From Ga0077560 sp046330435 (GTDB lineage: Bacteria; Actinomycetota; Thermoleophilia; Miltoncostaeales; Miltoncostaeaceae), in assembly GCA_046330435.1 (NCBI GenBank), contig JAXLST010000019.1:1-64000 (forward strand): DNA of 64,000 nucleotides, given 5' to 3'. The notes under the pieces are model-generated. The model saw only the letters and a list, made by a program, of their open reading frames with translations. It did not search any database and was not told where the DNA came from. A program made the translations under genes and the position numbers. Below, one piece after another: positions 35,054 to 43,944 of the stretch (position 1 is the stretch's first letter; every line of letters starts with the position of its first letter).

Positions 35054-37273
35054 ATGAGCAATCCAACGCATCGTCCGGCCGGGTGGATCCCGGACGGCCC
35101 GTTCGCCCGGCTCGGTCGCTGGAGCGGACGCAGGCGCCGTCTGGTCATCACGGTCTGGATCGTCCTCTTCGCGGCGCTCGCCGCGTTCGCCGGCCAGCTG
35201 GAGAAGCAGCTGAAGCCCGGTGGTTTCGAGATCAAGGGTGCGACGTCGGAGGAGGCGCGGCTCATCGTGAAGCGCGACTTCACGGACGCGTTCCCCACGT
35301 CGGTCACGCTGGTCGTCTCCAGCGACACGCTGAAGCCCGGCGACCCGGCGTTCGACGCGGTGGTCGCGAACGCGACGCGGGCGGTCCTCGCCGACAAACC
35401 CCTGGTGGGCGGGGCGGTGACCCCCCAGCAGGACCCGTCGCTGGCGTTCCCGCAGGGCGGTGTCGCGCTCGTCCAGGTCGGGATGACCAAGAACGTCGAC
35501 GAGGCCCTCAAGGACGTGAAGTCCGTGATCGACGCGGCGGACTCCGCGGAGACCGAGGACGTGAAGGTCGGCATCACCGGCGGACCGGCGGTGTTCGAGG
35601 ACTTCAACCAGGTCAACAAGAAGGACCTGCAGGTCTCGGAGTCCATCCAGATCCCGTTCCTTCTGCTGATCCTCGTGATCTTCTTCGGGTCGGTGATCGC
35701 GGCGGGGGTGCCGATCGGCGCGACCCTGGTCGCGATCGTGACGACGATGGGCGGCCTGTACTTCCTCGCGCAGGTCCTGGACCTCTCGATCTACGTCCAG
35801 AACGTGGTGCTGCTCATCGGGATCGGCGTGGGGATCGACTACTCGCTGTTCGTGGCGAGCCGGTTCCGCGACGAGCTGCGTGAGGGACGCGACCCCCTGG
35901 ACGCGGCCGCGGTGACGGGCGGCACGGCGGGGAAGGCGATCTTCTTCTCCGGCCTCACCGTCGCGGTGGCGCTCGCCGGGATGTTCGCGGTGGGCGTCCC
36001 CCTGTTCACCGGGTTCGCGGTCGGGACGATCGCGGTGGTGTTCATGGCGGTGGCGGTGGGCCTCACGTTCACCCCGGCGCTGCTCGTCGCGATCGGGCCG
36101 AGGCTCTTCAAATGGGACCTGCGGCGCCGGTTCGTGCGCGCCATCGGCAGGACCCCGCGGCCGCCCGTCGCGGACGTGGTGGGCCAGGGCTTCTGGGTCC
36201 GCTGGGCGAACTGGGTGATGAAGCGGCCGTGGCCGGTGCTCATCGCGACGTCCGTCGTGCTGCTGGTCCTCGCCGCCCCCGCGCTGAACATGAAGGTCGG
36301 CTCCAGCGGCATCACGGCGCTGCCGTCCGACACGCCGTCCCGCGAGGCGCTGGCGAAGATCGAGACGGTCGCCGGACCCGGTGCGGCGTCGGCGCTGCAG
36401 GTGGTCGCCACCGGGCTGCCGGACGACCCGACGGCCGCCGGCGTGCCCCTCGCCGAGTTGCAGCGGCTCATCGCCGCGGACGGGTCGGTGGCATCCGTGG
36501 GCCGCACCCCGCAGATCTCCGCCGACGGGCGCACCGCGATCATCACGGTGATCCCCAAGAGCGGTGACGACAGCGAGGACGCGCAGAACCTGGTGGGCCG
36601 CATCCTCGACGACTACGCGCCGAAGGTGCCCGCCCTCACGCAGGTCGAGGTGGGCGGCGGCGCCAGCCAGAACCGGGACTTCACCGACAAGACCGCCGGG
36701 AACCTGCCGCTGGTCATCGGCCTGGTGATGGTCCTGACCTTCATCGTCCTGGTGGTGCTGTTCCGCAGCATCGTCCTGCCGCTGAAGGCGGTGCTGATGA
36801 CGCTGCTGAGCGTCCTCGCCTCCTACGGGGTGCTGACGCTGGTGTTCCAGGAGGGGTGGCTCGACAGCCTCCTCGGGTTCGACCACCTGGGGCACGTCAC
36901 GAGCTGGGTCCCCGCGTTCCTGTTCTCGATCCTGTTCGGGCTCTCGATGGACTACGAGGTGTTCCTGCTGTCACGGATCCGGGAGCACCGGGACCGCGGG
37001 GCCAGCGACACCGAGGCGGTGGCCGCCGGCCTGGCCCGCACCGGCCGGATCATCAGCGCCGCGGCGACGATCATGGTGATCGTGTTCCTGTCGTTCCTCA
37101 CCAACCGGCTCATCCCCATCAAGGAGCTGGCGCTCGGGCTCGCCGTCGCGGTGTTCCTGGACGCCACCCTGGTGCGGCTCCTCCTGGTGCCCGCGTTCAT
37201 GCGGCTCGCCGGGAGGTGGAACTGGTGGCTGCCGGGGCCGCTCGACCGGATCCTGCCCAGGATCGAGGAGTAG
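35054..37273 (+). CDS. MMPL-family RND transporter
   Basis: 739 aa with two similar halves. Each has one helix (VITVWIVLFAALAAFAG; VLIATSVVLLVLAAPAL), a large extracytoplasmic loop and five or six helices. The MMPL signatures GIGVGIDYSLFVASRFRDEL (first half) and FGLSMDYEVFLLSRIREHRDRG (second half) carry the Asp-Tyr pair of the proton relay. Members export lipids, peptides or drugs across the actinobacterial membrane. The substrate cannot be inferred. It ends in a strong terminator and starts leaderless. Confidence 0.9.
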   Translation: MSNPTHRPAGWIPDGPFARLGRWSGRRRRLVITVWIVLFAALAAFAGQLEKQLKPGGFEIKGATSEEARLIVKRDFTDAFPTSVTLVVSSDTLKPGDPAFDAVVANATRAVLADKPLVGGAVTPQQDPSLAFPQGGVALVQVGMTKNVDEALKDVKSVIDAADSAETEDVKVGITGGPAVFEDFNQVNKKDLQVSESIQIPFLLLILVIFFGSVIAAGVPIGATLVAIVTTMGGLYFLAQVLDLSIYVQNVVLLIGIGVGIDYSLFVASRFRDELREGRDPLDAAAVTGGTAGKAIFFSGLTVAVALAGMFAVGVPLFTGFAVGTIAVVFMAVAVGLTFTPALLVAIGPRLFKWDLRRRFVRAIGRTPRPPVADVVGQGFWVRWANWVMKRPWPVLIATSVVLLVLAAPALNMKVGSSGITALPSDTPSREALAKIETVAGPGAASALQVVATGLPDDPTAAGVPLAELQRLIAADGSVASVGRTPQISADGRTAIITVIPKSGDDSEDAQNLVGRILDDYAPKVPALTQVEVGGGASQNRDFTDKTAGNLPLVIGLVMVLTFIVLVVLFRSIVLPLKAVLMTLLSVLASYGVLTLVFQEGWLDSLLGFDHLGHVTSWVPAFLFSILFGLSMDYEVFLLSRIREHRDRGASDTEAVAAGLARTGRIISAAATIMVIVFLSFLTNRLIPIKELALGLAVAVFLDATLVRLLLVPAFMRLAGRWNWWLPGPLDRILPRIEE

Positions 37274-37279
37274 CCCGCG

Positions 37280-37311
37280 GGGGTGGGGCGGCGTGCCGGC
37301 CGCCCCACCCC
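37280..37311. terminator. bidirectional terminator
   Basis: Perfect 13-bp stem GGGGTGGGGCGGC/GCCGCCCCACCCC (37280-37292/37299-37311) between the converging MMPL gene and the gene ending at 37319. Confidence 0.75.
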
Positions 37312-37318
37312 CCGGAGG

Positions 37319-37939
37319 TCAGCTCGGGTTCGTGTGAGTCGTCGCCGGGGCCGTCGTGGTGGTCACCGGCGGCGCCGTCGTGGTGGTGCCCCCGGTGGTC
37401 GTCCCGCCGCCCGGCGCGGTGGTGGTGCCCGCCGGCTTCGGGGCGCCCCCGCAGGCGCGCGCCCGCGCCCTGCGGGCGGCGACGTTGCCGGCCCGCAGCG
37501 CGGCCTGCAGCCGGGCGCGGCTGATCCCCTGGTCGTCGATGATGCTGCGCAGCGTGTCGCCGGCGTCGATGGCGTCCCGCAGCTCGTCCAGCGTCATGCC
37601 GAGCAGGTTCAGCAGCGGCCGGATCCGGGCCTCGCGGACGATCGTGGTGACCGACAGCTGCCGCTGGAAGCGGGTGAAGCGGGCGTCCGCGACCTTCTGG
37701 GTGATGCGGCCGGCCGCGACGGCGGCGTCCAGGCGGGCGCGCTTGGCCTTCAGCGCGGGGCTGGTCTCGGTCGTGAGCAGCTGCTCGCCGGTGAGCTTGC
37801 AGGAGGCGAGGGGGTCGGCCTTCGCCTTCGTGGCCTTCGGGGCGGTGGCACCGCCGCCGGCACCCAGCGCGATGCCGGAGACGCCGCTCAGCGTGGCGAT
37901 ACCCGCGACGGCGAGGGCGGCGAGACGGTTCTTGGACAC
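37319..37939 (-). CDS. secreted helical protein with Thr-rich tail, copy 1
   Basis: 206 aa, GTG 37937-37939 after GGGAG. Signal peptide about 1-27 (MSKNRLAALAVAGIATLSGV). The body is all-helical: LTGEQLLTTETSPALKAKRARLDAAVAAGRITQKVADARF, LLNLLGMTLDELRDAIDAGDTLRSI, QGISRARLQAAL. Helix-turn units of this AAVAAGRITQ..ADARF type occur in secreted actinobacterial proteins of unknown function. The last ~45 residues are Thr/Pro/Gly-rich, a likely wall-spanning or glycosylated stalk. The copy at 38144 is paralogous, including upstream DNA. Confidence 0.68.
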   Translation of the reverse strand: MSKNRLAALAVAGIATLSGVSGIALGAGGGATAPKATKAKADPLASCKLTGEQLLTTETSPALKAKRARLDAAVAAGRITQKVADARFTRFQRQLSVTTIVREARIRPLLNLLGMTLDELRDAIDAGDTLRSIIDDQGISRARLQAALRAGNVAARRARARACGGAPKPAGTTTAPGGGTTTGGTTTTAPPVTTTTAPATTHTNPS

Positions 37940-37989
37940 GGTTCACTCCCGGTCATATCTGACGACGATGACGCGTGGGGAGTGACCGC

Positions 37990-38075
37990 AGTATGCGGGA
38001 CGGCGGGTGCGCGTCCCAGCCCCGGGGTGTTCGCGTTTCGTCAAACCGCACGTCCACGAATGCACACAATTCGGG
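37990..38075 (-). promoter_or_regulatory. conserved upstream control region, copy 1
   Basis: The block at 38026-38075 is shared with copy 2 at 38865-38912. On the minus strand it contains TGTGTGCATTC, then TTGACGAAAC and CGAACACC. A -10-like CATACT sits at 37995-37990, 44 nt from the TTGACG block and about 51 nt from the start codon, the same geometry as in copy 2. Confidence 0.55.
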
Positions 38076-38095
38076 ACGGGGCGTCCCGTGACGCC

Positions 38096-38127
38096 GGCCG
38101 GGGCCGCCGGCGAGGGCGGCCCCGGCC
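38096..38127 (-). terminator. hairpin terminator of 38144 gene
   Basis: Perfect 13-bp stem GGCCGGGGCCGCC/GGCGGCCCCGGCC (38096-38108/38115-38127) with a 6-nt loop, just after the stop codon at 38144. Confidence 0.7.
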
Positions 38128-38143
38128 CGCGCGCGTCAGCCGG

Positions 38144-38779
38144 CTACGGGGCGGTCGTGGTGCCCGTGGTGGTCGTGGTGCCGGTCGTCGTGGTGTCCGT
38201 ACCGGTGGTGGTCGTCGTGGTGGTGGTGCCACCCGTGGTCGTGGTGCCGTCGGTCGTCGTGCCGTTCTTCGGCGTCTTCGACGGACGCGGGCACGCGGTG
38301 GCCAGCGCGGCGCGGGCGGCCTTGCGGCCGTCCTTCAGGGCCTGCCGGAGCTGGTCGCGGGTGATGCCCTTCTCCTCGACGATGTCGCGGAGGGAGTCAC
38401 CGGCCTCGACGGCGTCCTTCAGCTCCTGCTCGGTCATCCCGAGGAGCTGGAGCAGCGGGGCCATCTGGGCGTCGCGGACGATCTTGCGCAGCGACACCTG
38501 CAGCTGGAGGCGCGAGAAGCGGGCGTCCGCCTGCTGCTGGGTGATCCGGCCGGCCGCCACGGCGGCGTCCAGGCGGGTCTTCTTGGCGGCCAGCACGGGG
38601 CTGTCCGCGGTGGTCAGCAGCTGGGTGCCGCTGAGGTTGCACACCGCGGCGCGGTTGCCGCGCTTGTCGCCGTGGTGGCCGCGGTCGCCATGACCGCCGT
38701 GGCCGAGGGCGACGCCGGTGATTCCGCTGAGCGTGGCGACGCCTGCCACCGCGAGGACGGCGAGTCTGTTCTTGGGCAC
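38144..38779 (-). CDS. secreted helical protein with Thr-rich tail, copy 2
   Basis: 211 aa, GTG 38777-38779 after GGGAGAG. Signal peptide about 1-26 (MPKNRLAVLAVAGVATLSGI). A His/Gly/Asp-rich linker (GHGGHGDRGHHGD) that could bind metal follows. The helical body then matches copy 1 (LDAAVAAGRITQQQADARF, LLGMTEQELKDAVEAGDSLRDIVEEKGITRDQL). The last ~40 residues are almost only Thr and Gly, a likely extended stalk. Exported; function unknown. Confidence 0.68.
   Translation of the reverse strand: MPKNRLAVLAVAGVATLSGITGVALGHGGHGDRGHHGDKRGNRAAVCNLSGTQLLTTADSPVLAAKKTRLDAAVAAGRITQQQADARFSRLQLQVSLRKIVRDAQMAPLLQLLGMTEQELKDAVEAGDSLRDIVEEKGITRDQLRQALKDGRKAARAALATACPRPSKTPKNGTTTDGTTTTGGTTTTTTTTGTDTTTTGTTTTTGTTTAP
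38151..38265 (-). repeat. Thr-codon low-complexity tract
   Basis: Imperfect GTCGTGGTG-type repeats on the plus strand encode the Thr/Gly stalk of the 38144 protein. This is a likely site of copy-number change between strains. Confidence 0.6.
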
Positions 38780-38828
38780 GTGTCTCTCCCGGTCGATTGC
38801 AGTACGGGGTGCGTGGGGAGTTGGGGCG

Positions 38829-38912
38829 AGTATCGGCACCGGTCCGTGGGCTCGGGACGATCAAGGTGTTCGGGTTTCGTCAACACGCCGTCCCGGAATG
38901 CACACATTTCGG
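38829..38912 (-). promoter_or_regulatory. conserved upstream control region, copy 2
   Basis: Block 38865-38912 matches copy 1 (TGTGTGCATTC, TTGACGAAAC, CGAACACC on the minus strand). GATACT at 38834-38829 is the -10 candidate. TTGACG to -10 spacing is 44 nt, identical to copy 1. Confidence 0.55.
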
Positions 38913-38943
38913 CCTCGCCGGTCGTCGGGTCCGGGCCCGCCAC

Positions 38944-38949
38944 TACCCT
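38944..38949 (+). promoter_or_regulatory. -10 element, leaderless start of helicase
   Basis: TACCCT, then 6 nt and the ATG at 38956. Confidence 0.5.
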
Positions 38950-38955
38950 GACGGG

Positions 38956-41619
38956 ATGCGCATCCCCCCTCCGGCAGCGCTCGGGCGCGGCGTGGTCGTC
39001 GCCGCCGGCGACCCGGTCCCCCATCCCTGGGCCGGCGTCACCGAGGTGCTGGTCGACGAGGCCGTCCTGGCCGCCCCCGGCCCGGCGGTCGCCGCCCTGC
39101 ACGCGGCGTGGGCGGGCCGCGAGCCGGTGGTGGTGCGGCTGGCCGTCGACCCCGCCCGGTTCCGCGAGCCGGAGTCGCACCGCACCGAGCCGTGGCGGCT
39201 CGACGCCGGCTTCGAGGTGTGGGGCGACCGGCTGCACTTCCTGGTGTGGGCGAACACCTACGACGCCCGCGAGGGGCGCGAGCCGGTGTGGTGGTGGGGG
39301 AGGAAGGCCGAGCGGCTGGGCGCGGAGGTCGCCGGGGACGGCCCGGGCGACGTCGTGCTGCCCGGCGGCCGCGCGGCCTGGGTGGACGGCGGCCCGCGCG
39401 GCCCGCTGCCGGACCTGGGCGCCGCCGTGGTGCACCGCGAGTCGGTTGACGCGGGCACGCTCGCCGTGGTGCCGGACGATCCCGGCGCCGCCCCGGACGT
39501 GCTCGCCCCCGACCAGGCCGCGGCGGTCCTGCACGGCGCCGGCCCGGCGCGGGTCATCGCGCCCGCGGGCTCCGGCAAGACCCGCGTGCTGGCCGAGCGC
39601 CTGCGCCACCTGCTGGGCGTGCGCGGGGTGGAGCCCGCACTCACCCTCGCCGTCGCCTACAACCGGCGCGCCCAGGGCGAGCTGGAGTCGCGCTGCGCGG
39701 CGTTCCGCCCGCGCGTGGAGACCCTCAACGCCCTCGGCTACGCGCTGGTCGCCCGCCACCGGGGCGCCCGGCCGCCGGTCATGGACGAACGCGACGTGCG
39801 CCGGCTGGTGGAGTCGCTGGTGCCCCGCCAGCGCCGCCGGGCGAACACCGACCCCATCGCCCCGTACCTGGAGGCGCTGTCGGAGATCCGGCTGGGCCTG
39901 CGGGACCCCGCCGAGGTGGAGGAGTCGCGCGACGACGTGGAGGGCCTCGCCGAGGCGTTCGGGCCCTACCGGGAGGCCCTGCGGGAGCGCGGCGCCGTGG
40001 ACTTCGACGAGCAGGTGTACGGCGCCGTGGAGGCGCTGCTGGCCGACGGCGCCTTCCGGCGCGCCGAGCAGGCCCGCCACCGCCACCTCCTCGTCGACGA
40101 GTTCCAGGACCTCACCCCCGCGCACCTGCTGCTGGTGCGGCTGCTCGCCGCCCCGGAGCTCGAGGTGTTCGGCGTGGGCGACGACGACCAGGTCATCTAC
40201 GGGCACGCCGGGGCGGACCCCGCCTTCCTGGTGGACTTCTCGCGGTACTTCCCCGGGGCCGCCGACCACCCGCTCACCGTCAACTACCGGTGCCCGGTGG
40301 CGGTCGTGGACGGCGCGACGCGGCTGCTCGCCCACAACCGGCGGCGGGTCCCCAAGCAGATCCACGCCGGGCCCGGCGCCGAGGCGTCACCGGACGCCCT
40401 GCGGATCCGCACGACGCCGTCCGAGCGGGCCGCGGAGACCCTGCTCGCCCAGGTGCGGGACTGGGTGGACACCGGCCACCCGCCGTCGGGCATCGCCGTG
40501 CTCACGCGCGTGAACTCGCTGCTGCTGGCGCCGCAGGTGGTGCTCGCCACCGCGGGGATCCCCGTCGACTCCCGCCTGGAGGCCGGGGTGCTGCAGCGCA
40601 CCGGCGTGCGGGCCGCCCTGGCGTACCTGCGCATCGCCACCGCCGCCGACGGCTTCCCCGCCGCGGACGTCATCGAGGTGCTGCGCCGGCCGTCCCGCGG
40701 CCTGCCCATCTGGGTGGAGCGCTGGTTCCGCGGCACCCGGATGCACGTCCGCGACGTCCGAGCCGCCGCGTCGCGCATGGACGACGAGCGGGTCGCGAAG
40801 AAGGTGGAGGGCCTCGCCGACGACCTGGACCTGGTCATCGGCGCCGCCCGGGGTGGCACCACCCGCGACGTCCTGCGCACCGTGAAGGACCGCGTCGGCC
40901 TGGGCAGCGCCATGGCCCTGCTGGACTCCTCCGGGGCGGCGGCCGCCAGCCACCTGGACGACCTGGAGGCGCTGGAGCAGGTCGCCGACCTGCACCCCGA
41001 CCCGGCGGGCTTCGAGCCATGGCTGCGGGACGTGCTCGCCACCCCCGCCTCGGGCGACGGGGTGACCCTGTCCACCGTCCACCGCGTGAAGGGCATGGAA
41101 TGGGACCGCGTCGTGGTGGCGGGCGTGACCGACGGGGTCATGCCCCACCGGCTCGCCGAGGACACCGAGGAGGAACGCCGGGTCCTGCACGTCGCGATCA
41201 CCCGGGCGCGCCGGGAGGCCGTGGTGCTGGGCGACGCCGCCCGCGTGTCGCCGTTCCTCGGCGAGCTGGACGGCTCGGTGGCGCCGCGCCCCGCCGGCGC
41301 ACCGGAACTGCCCCGCACGACCGACCGCGCCCGTCGCAGGGCACCCGCCCAGGCGGGGGCCGCGGCACCCGCGGAGCCGCTCACCGGGCGGGCCGCGGCG
41401 GCCGAGGCGGCCCTGCGCACCTGGCGCAGCGAGCGCGCGAAGCGGGACCGGGTGCCGCCGTACGTGGTGCTGCACGACAAGCACATCACCGCGATCGCCC
41501 GGCGCCTGCCGACGTCGATGGCGGAGCTCGCACGGTGCGACGGCATGGGACCCACCCGCCTGGACCGCTACGGGGACGAGATCCTCGGGGCGCTGCCCGG
41601 CCCGGACGCCGGCGGCTGA
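38956..41619 (+). CDS. UvrD/Rep-family DNA helicase with HRDC domain
   Basis: 887 aa, superfamily 1A 3'-5' helicase. An unusual N-terminal domain (about 1-185; VWGDRLHFLVWANTYD) is not found in classic UvrD. The helicase core begins with the Q/Walker A motif (APAGSGKTRVL, about 197). Then come the DExx box LLVDEFQD, GVGDDDQVIYG (motif III), LTVNYRCP (IV), TLSTVHRVKGMEWDRVVVAG (V) and HVAITRARRE (VI). A C-terminal HRDC domain (about 815-880; LHDKHITAIARRLPTSMAEL) resembles mycobacterial UvrD2. It unwinds DNA in repair. The start appears leaderless. Confidence 0.9.
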   Translation: MRIPPPAALGRGVVVAAGDPVPHPWAGVTEVLVDEAVLAAPGPAVAALHAAWAGREPVVVRLAVDPARFREPESHRTEPWRLDAGFEVWGDRLHFLVWANTYDAREGREPVWWWGRKAERLGAEVAGDGPGDVVLPGGRAAWVDGGPRGPLPDLGAAVVHRESVDAGTLAVVPDDPGAAPDVLAPDQAAAVLHGAGPARVIAPAGSGKTRVLAERLRHLLGVRGVEPALTLAVAYNRRAQGELESRCAAFRPRVETLNALGYALVARHRGARPPVMDERDVRRLVESLVPRQRRRANTDPIAPYLEALSEIRLGLRDPAEVEESRDDVEGLAEAFGPYREALRERGAVDFDEQVYGAVEALLADGAFRRAEQARHRHLLVDEFQDLTPAHLLLVRLLAAPELEVFGVGDDDQVIYGHAGADPAFLVDFSRYFPGAADHPLTVNYRCPVAVVDGATRLLAHNRRRVPKQIHAGPGAEASPDALRIRTTPSERAAETLLAQVRDWVDTGHPPSGIAVLTRVNSLLLAPQVVLATAGIPVDSRLEAGVLQRTGVRAALAYLRIATAADGFPAADVIEVLRRPSRGLPIWVERWFRGTRMHVRDVRAAASRMDDERVAKKVEGLADDLDLVIGAARGGTTRDVLRTVKDRVGLGSAMALLDSSGAAAASHLDDLEALEQVADLHPDPAGFEPWLRDVLATPASGDGVTLSTVHRVKGMEWDRVVVAGVTDGVMPHRLAEDTEEERRVLHVAITRARREAVVLGDAARVSPFLGELDGSVAPRPAGAPELPRTTDRARRRAPAQAGAAAPAEPLTGRAAAAEAALRTWRSERAKRDRVPPYVVLHDKHITAIARRLPTSMAELARCDGMGPTRLDRYGDEILGALPGPDAGG

Positions 41620-41706
41620 ATTCACGCACCGTGGGTGCGCCCCGCCCGCGACCCGCGGCGGGCCGCCCCGGATGGTTCACGGCGCCCGCGGCGCGAGGCT
41701 CATGGC

Positions 41707-42696
41707 ATGCGCGTCCTCACCAACGCCTCCCCCGGCCGCGAGCGCCTGACCGGCCTCGTCGCGCAGGCGGTGCGCGCCCCCAGCAGCCACAACGCCCAGC
41801 CGTGGCACTTCGCGGTGGGCGACGACGTCATCGACGTGTTCGCGGACCGCACCCGCTCGCTGCCGGTCACGGACCCCTGGGACCGGGAGCTCACCATCGG
41901 CTGCGGGGCGGCGGTGCTCACCCTGCGCACCGCGGCCCGAGGCGCCGGCCTGCGGGCCGAGACCGTGGTGCTGCCGGACGGCCCGGACGGCGACCGCATC
42001 GCGGAGCTGCGGGTCACCAAGGCGGAGGACCCGGCCATCGGGGAGCGCCAGCGGGCCGCGGCGATCGACCGGCGCCGCACGATCCGCGGACCGTTCTCGG
42101 AGGACCCCCTGCCCGCCGGCCTGGTGGCGGCCCTCGCCGACGCGGCCGCACGGGAGGGCGCCACCGTGGTGCCCGCCGACGACGGCCCCACGCGCGCGGC
42201 GCTGGGCGAGCTGGTGCGCGAGGGCGACACGGTCCAGTACCACGACCCGCACTGGCGCCGTGAGCTCGCGACGTGGCTCCATCCCCGCCGCAGCGGCGAC
42301 GGGCTGCCGCTGCCGCCCGGCACCGGGGTCCTCACCCGGGCGGTCGTGGCCGGCGCGAACCTCGGCGGGTTCATCAGCGCACACGACGCCACCCTGGTGG
42401 AGTCCGCGCAGCACGTGGTGATCCTGTGCACCGCCGACGACGAGCCGATGGACTGGGTCCGCGCGGGGATGGCCCTGCAGCGCATGCTGCTGGTGGCCGC
42501 CGCCGACGGCGTGCAGGCCGGGTACCTCAACCAGCCGTGCCAGGTGGCGATGCTGCGCCCCCGCCTGCGGCTGCTGGCGGGCGGCCTGACCCCGCAGATC
42601 GTCCTGCGGTTCGGGGTGCCGGTGCGGGGCCACGCCGAGCCCTCGCCGCGCCGGCAGGTGGCCGACGTGGTCGAGCGCCGGCCGCAGCGGGTCTAG
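41707..42696 (+). CDS. Acg-family nitroreductase-like FMN-binding protein
   Basis: 329 aa. AVRAPSSHNAQPWHFAV is the flavin-binding signature of the Acg family (nitroreductase superfamily). The double-domain length and C-terminal AGMALQRMLLVAAADGVQAGYLNQP also fit. In mycobacteria such proteins belong to the dormancy regulon and may bind FMN without classical nitroreductase turnover. Start ATG 41707, from alignment with the family start; no strong ribosome-binding site. The stop overlaps that of kynureninase (converging) by four bases. Confidence 0.85.
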   Translation: MRVLTNASPGRERLTGLVAQAVRAPSSHNAQPWHFAVGDDVIDVFADRTRSLPVTDPWDRELTIGCGAAVLTLRTAARGAGLRAETVVLPDGPDGDRIAELRVTKAEDPAIGERQRAAAIDRRRTIRGPFSEDPLPAGLVAALADAAAREGATVVPADDGPTRAALGELVREGDTVQYHDPHWRRELATWLHPRRSGDGLPLPPGTGVLTRAVVAGANLGGFISAHDATLVESAQHVVILCTADDEPMDWVRAGMALQRMLLVAAADGVQAGYLNQPCQVAMLRPRLRLLAGGLTPQIVLRFGVPVRGHAEPSPRRQVADVVERRPQRV

Positions 42697-43898
42697 GCGA
42701 GCAGCGCCGCCAGCTCGCGCACCAGCCGCACCACCTCGGTGCGGGTGGTGTAGAGCGGGGCGAACCCGAAGCGCAGGCCGTCCGGCGGCCGGAAATCGCC
42801 CACCACCCCGCCCGCGGCGAGGGTGCGCACCAGCTCCTGGGCGCGGGGGTGGCCCAGCATCACGTGCCCGCCGCGCACCCCCGGGTCGCGCGGCGTCTGC
42901 AGGGTCACGCCGAGGGGCGCCAGGTGCGCGTCGAACAGGGCGACCAGCCGCTGGGTGAGCTCGATGCCGCGCCGCCGGAGGTGCGCGACCGCGACGCCGT
43001 CGAAGGCGGTGAGGGCGGCGTTCAGGGCGGTCATACCGAGCACCGGCGTGGTGCCGGCCTCGAACCGCCGCGCCCCCGGGGCCGGGACGTAGGCCTCCCC
43101 GAAGGCGAACGGGTCGGCGTGCCCGAACCAGCCGGGGATCGGGTTCTGCGCCTCGGCGTGGCGCGGCGCCACGTACAGGAACGCCGGCGCGCCGGGGCCG
43201 CCGTTCAGGTACTTGTAACCGCACCCCACCGCCAGGTCCGCGCCGGAGGCGGCGATGTCCACGGGCAGGGCGCCGGCGCTGTGGGCGAGGTCCCACACGG
43301 CGAGGGCGCCCACCGCGTGGGCGGCGGCCGTGATGCCCGGCAGGTCGGCGATGCGCGCCGACCGGAAGTCCACGTGGGACATCGTCACCACGGCGACGTC
43401 CTCGTCCAGCGCGTCCGGCAGCTCCGCCGCGTCCACCTGCCGCACCGACAGCCCGCGGTCGGCCGCGACCCGGGCCGTGACGTAGCGGTCGGTGGGGAAG
43501 TCCCCCCGCACCGACACGATGCGGCGGCGGCCGGGCGCCAGGGACACCGCGGCGTGCAGCGCCTTGTGGAGGTTGACGGTGGTGGAGTCGGCGCACGCGA
43601 CGCTGCCGGCGGGGGCGCCGATGAGCCCGGCGATGCGGCCGGCGGTGCGCGCCGCCAGATCCACCCACGCGCCCTCGGACCACGACCCGATGAGCCCCGT
43701 GCCCCACTCCTCCTCCACGCAGCGCCGCACCGCCTCGCGTGCGGCGTGGGTGAGGGGGCCCAGGGAGTTGCCGTCCAGGTACGCGACGCCCTCCGGCAGC
43801 GCCATGCGCTCCCGCAGGTGCCCCAGCGGGTCGGCGGCGTCGGCGGCCGCGGCCTCCTCGTGGATCTCCCGCCAGGCGTCCATGGCCGCGGATTCCAT
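42693..43898 (-). CDS. kynU: kynureninase
   Basis: 401 aa PLP-dependent hydrolase converting L-kynurenine to anthranilate and alanine. LDGNSLGPLTHAAREAV is the family's N-terminal motif. MSHVDFRSARIADLPGI, AVWDLAHSAGALPVDI and the PLP lysine in AVGCGYKYLNGGPGAP are all present; GWFGHADPFAF is also typical. ATG at 43896-43898 or 43881-43883. No other kynurenine-pathway gene is nearby, so it may act in tryptophan salvage. Divergent from the MgtE-N gene. Confidence 0.9.
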   Translation of the reverse strand: MESAAMDAWREIHEEAAAADAADPLGHLRERMALPEGVAYLDGNSLGPLTHAAREAVRRCVEEEWGTGLIGSWSEGAWVDLAARTAGRIAGLIGAPAGSVACADSTTVNLHKALHAAVSLAPGRRRIVSVRGDFPTDRYVTARVAADRGLSVRQVDAAELPDALDEDVAVVTMSHVDFRSARIADLPGITAAAHAVGALAVWDLAHSAGALPVDIAASGADLAVGCGYKYLNGGPGAPAFLYVAPRHAEAQNPIPGWFGHADPFAFGEAYVPAPGARRFEAGTTPVLGMTALNAALTAFDGVAVAHLRRRGIELTQRLVALFDAHLAPLGVTLQTPRDPGVRGGHVMLGHPRAQELVRTLAAGGVVGDFRPPDGLRFGFAPLYTTRTEVVRLVRELAALLA

Positions 43899-43944
43899 CA
43901 GACGCGCCCGCCGTCCCGGCCACGGGATGGGGCAGGATGGGTGC

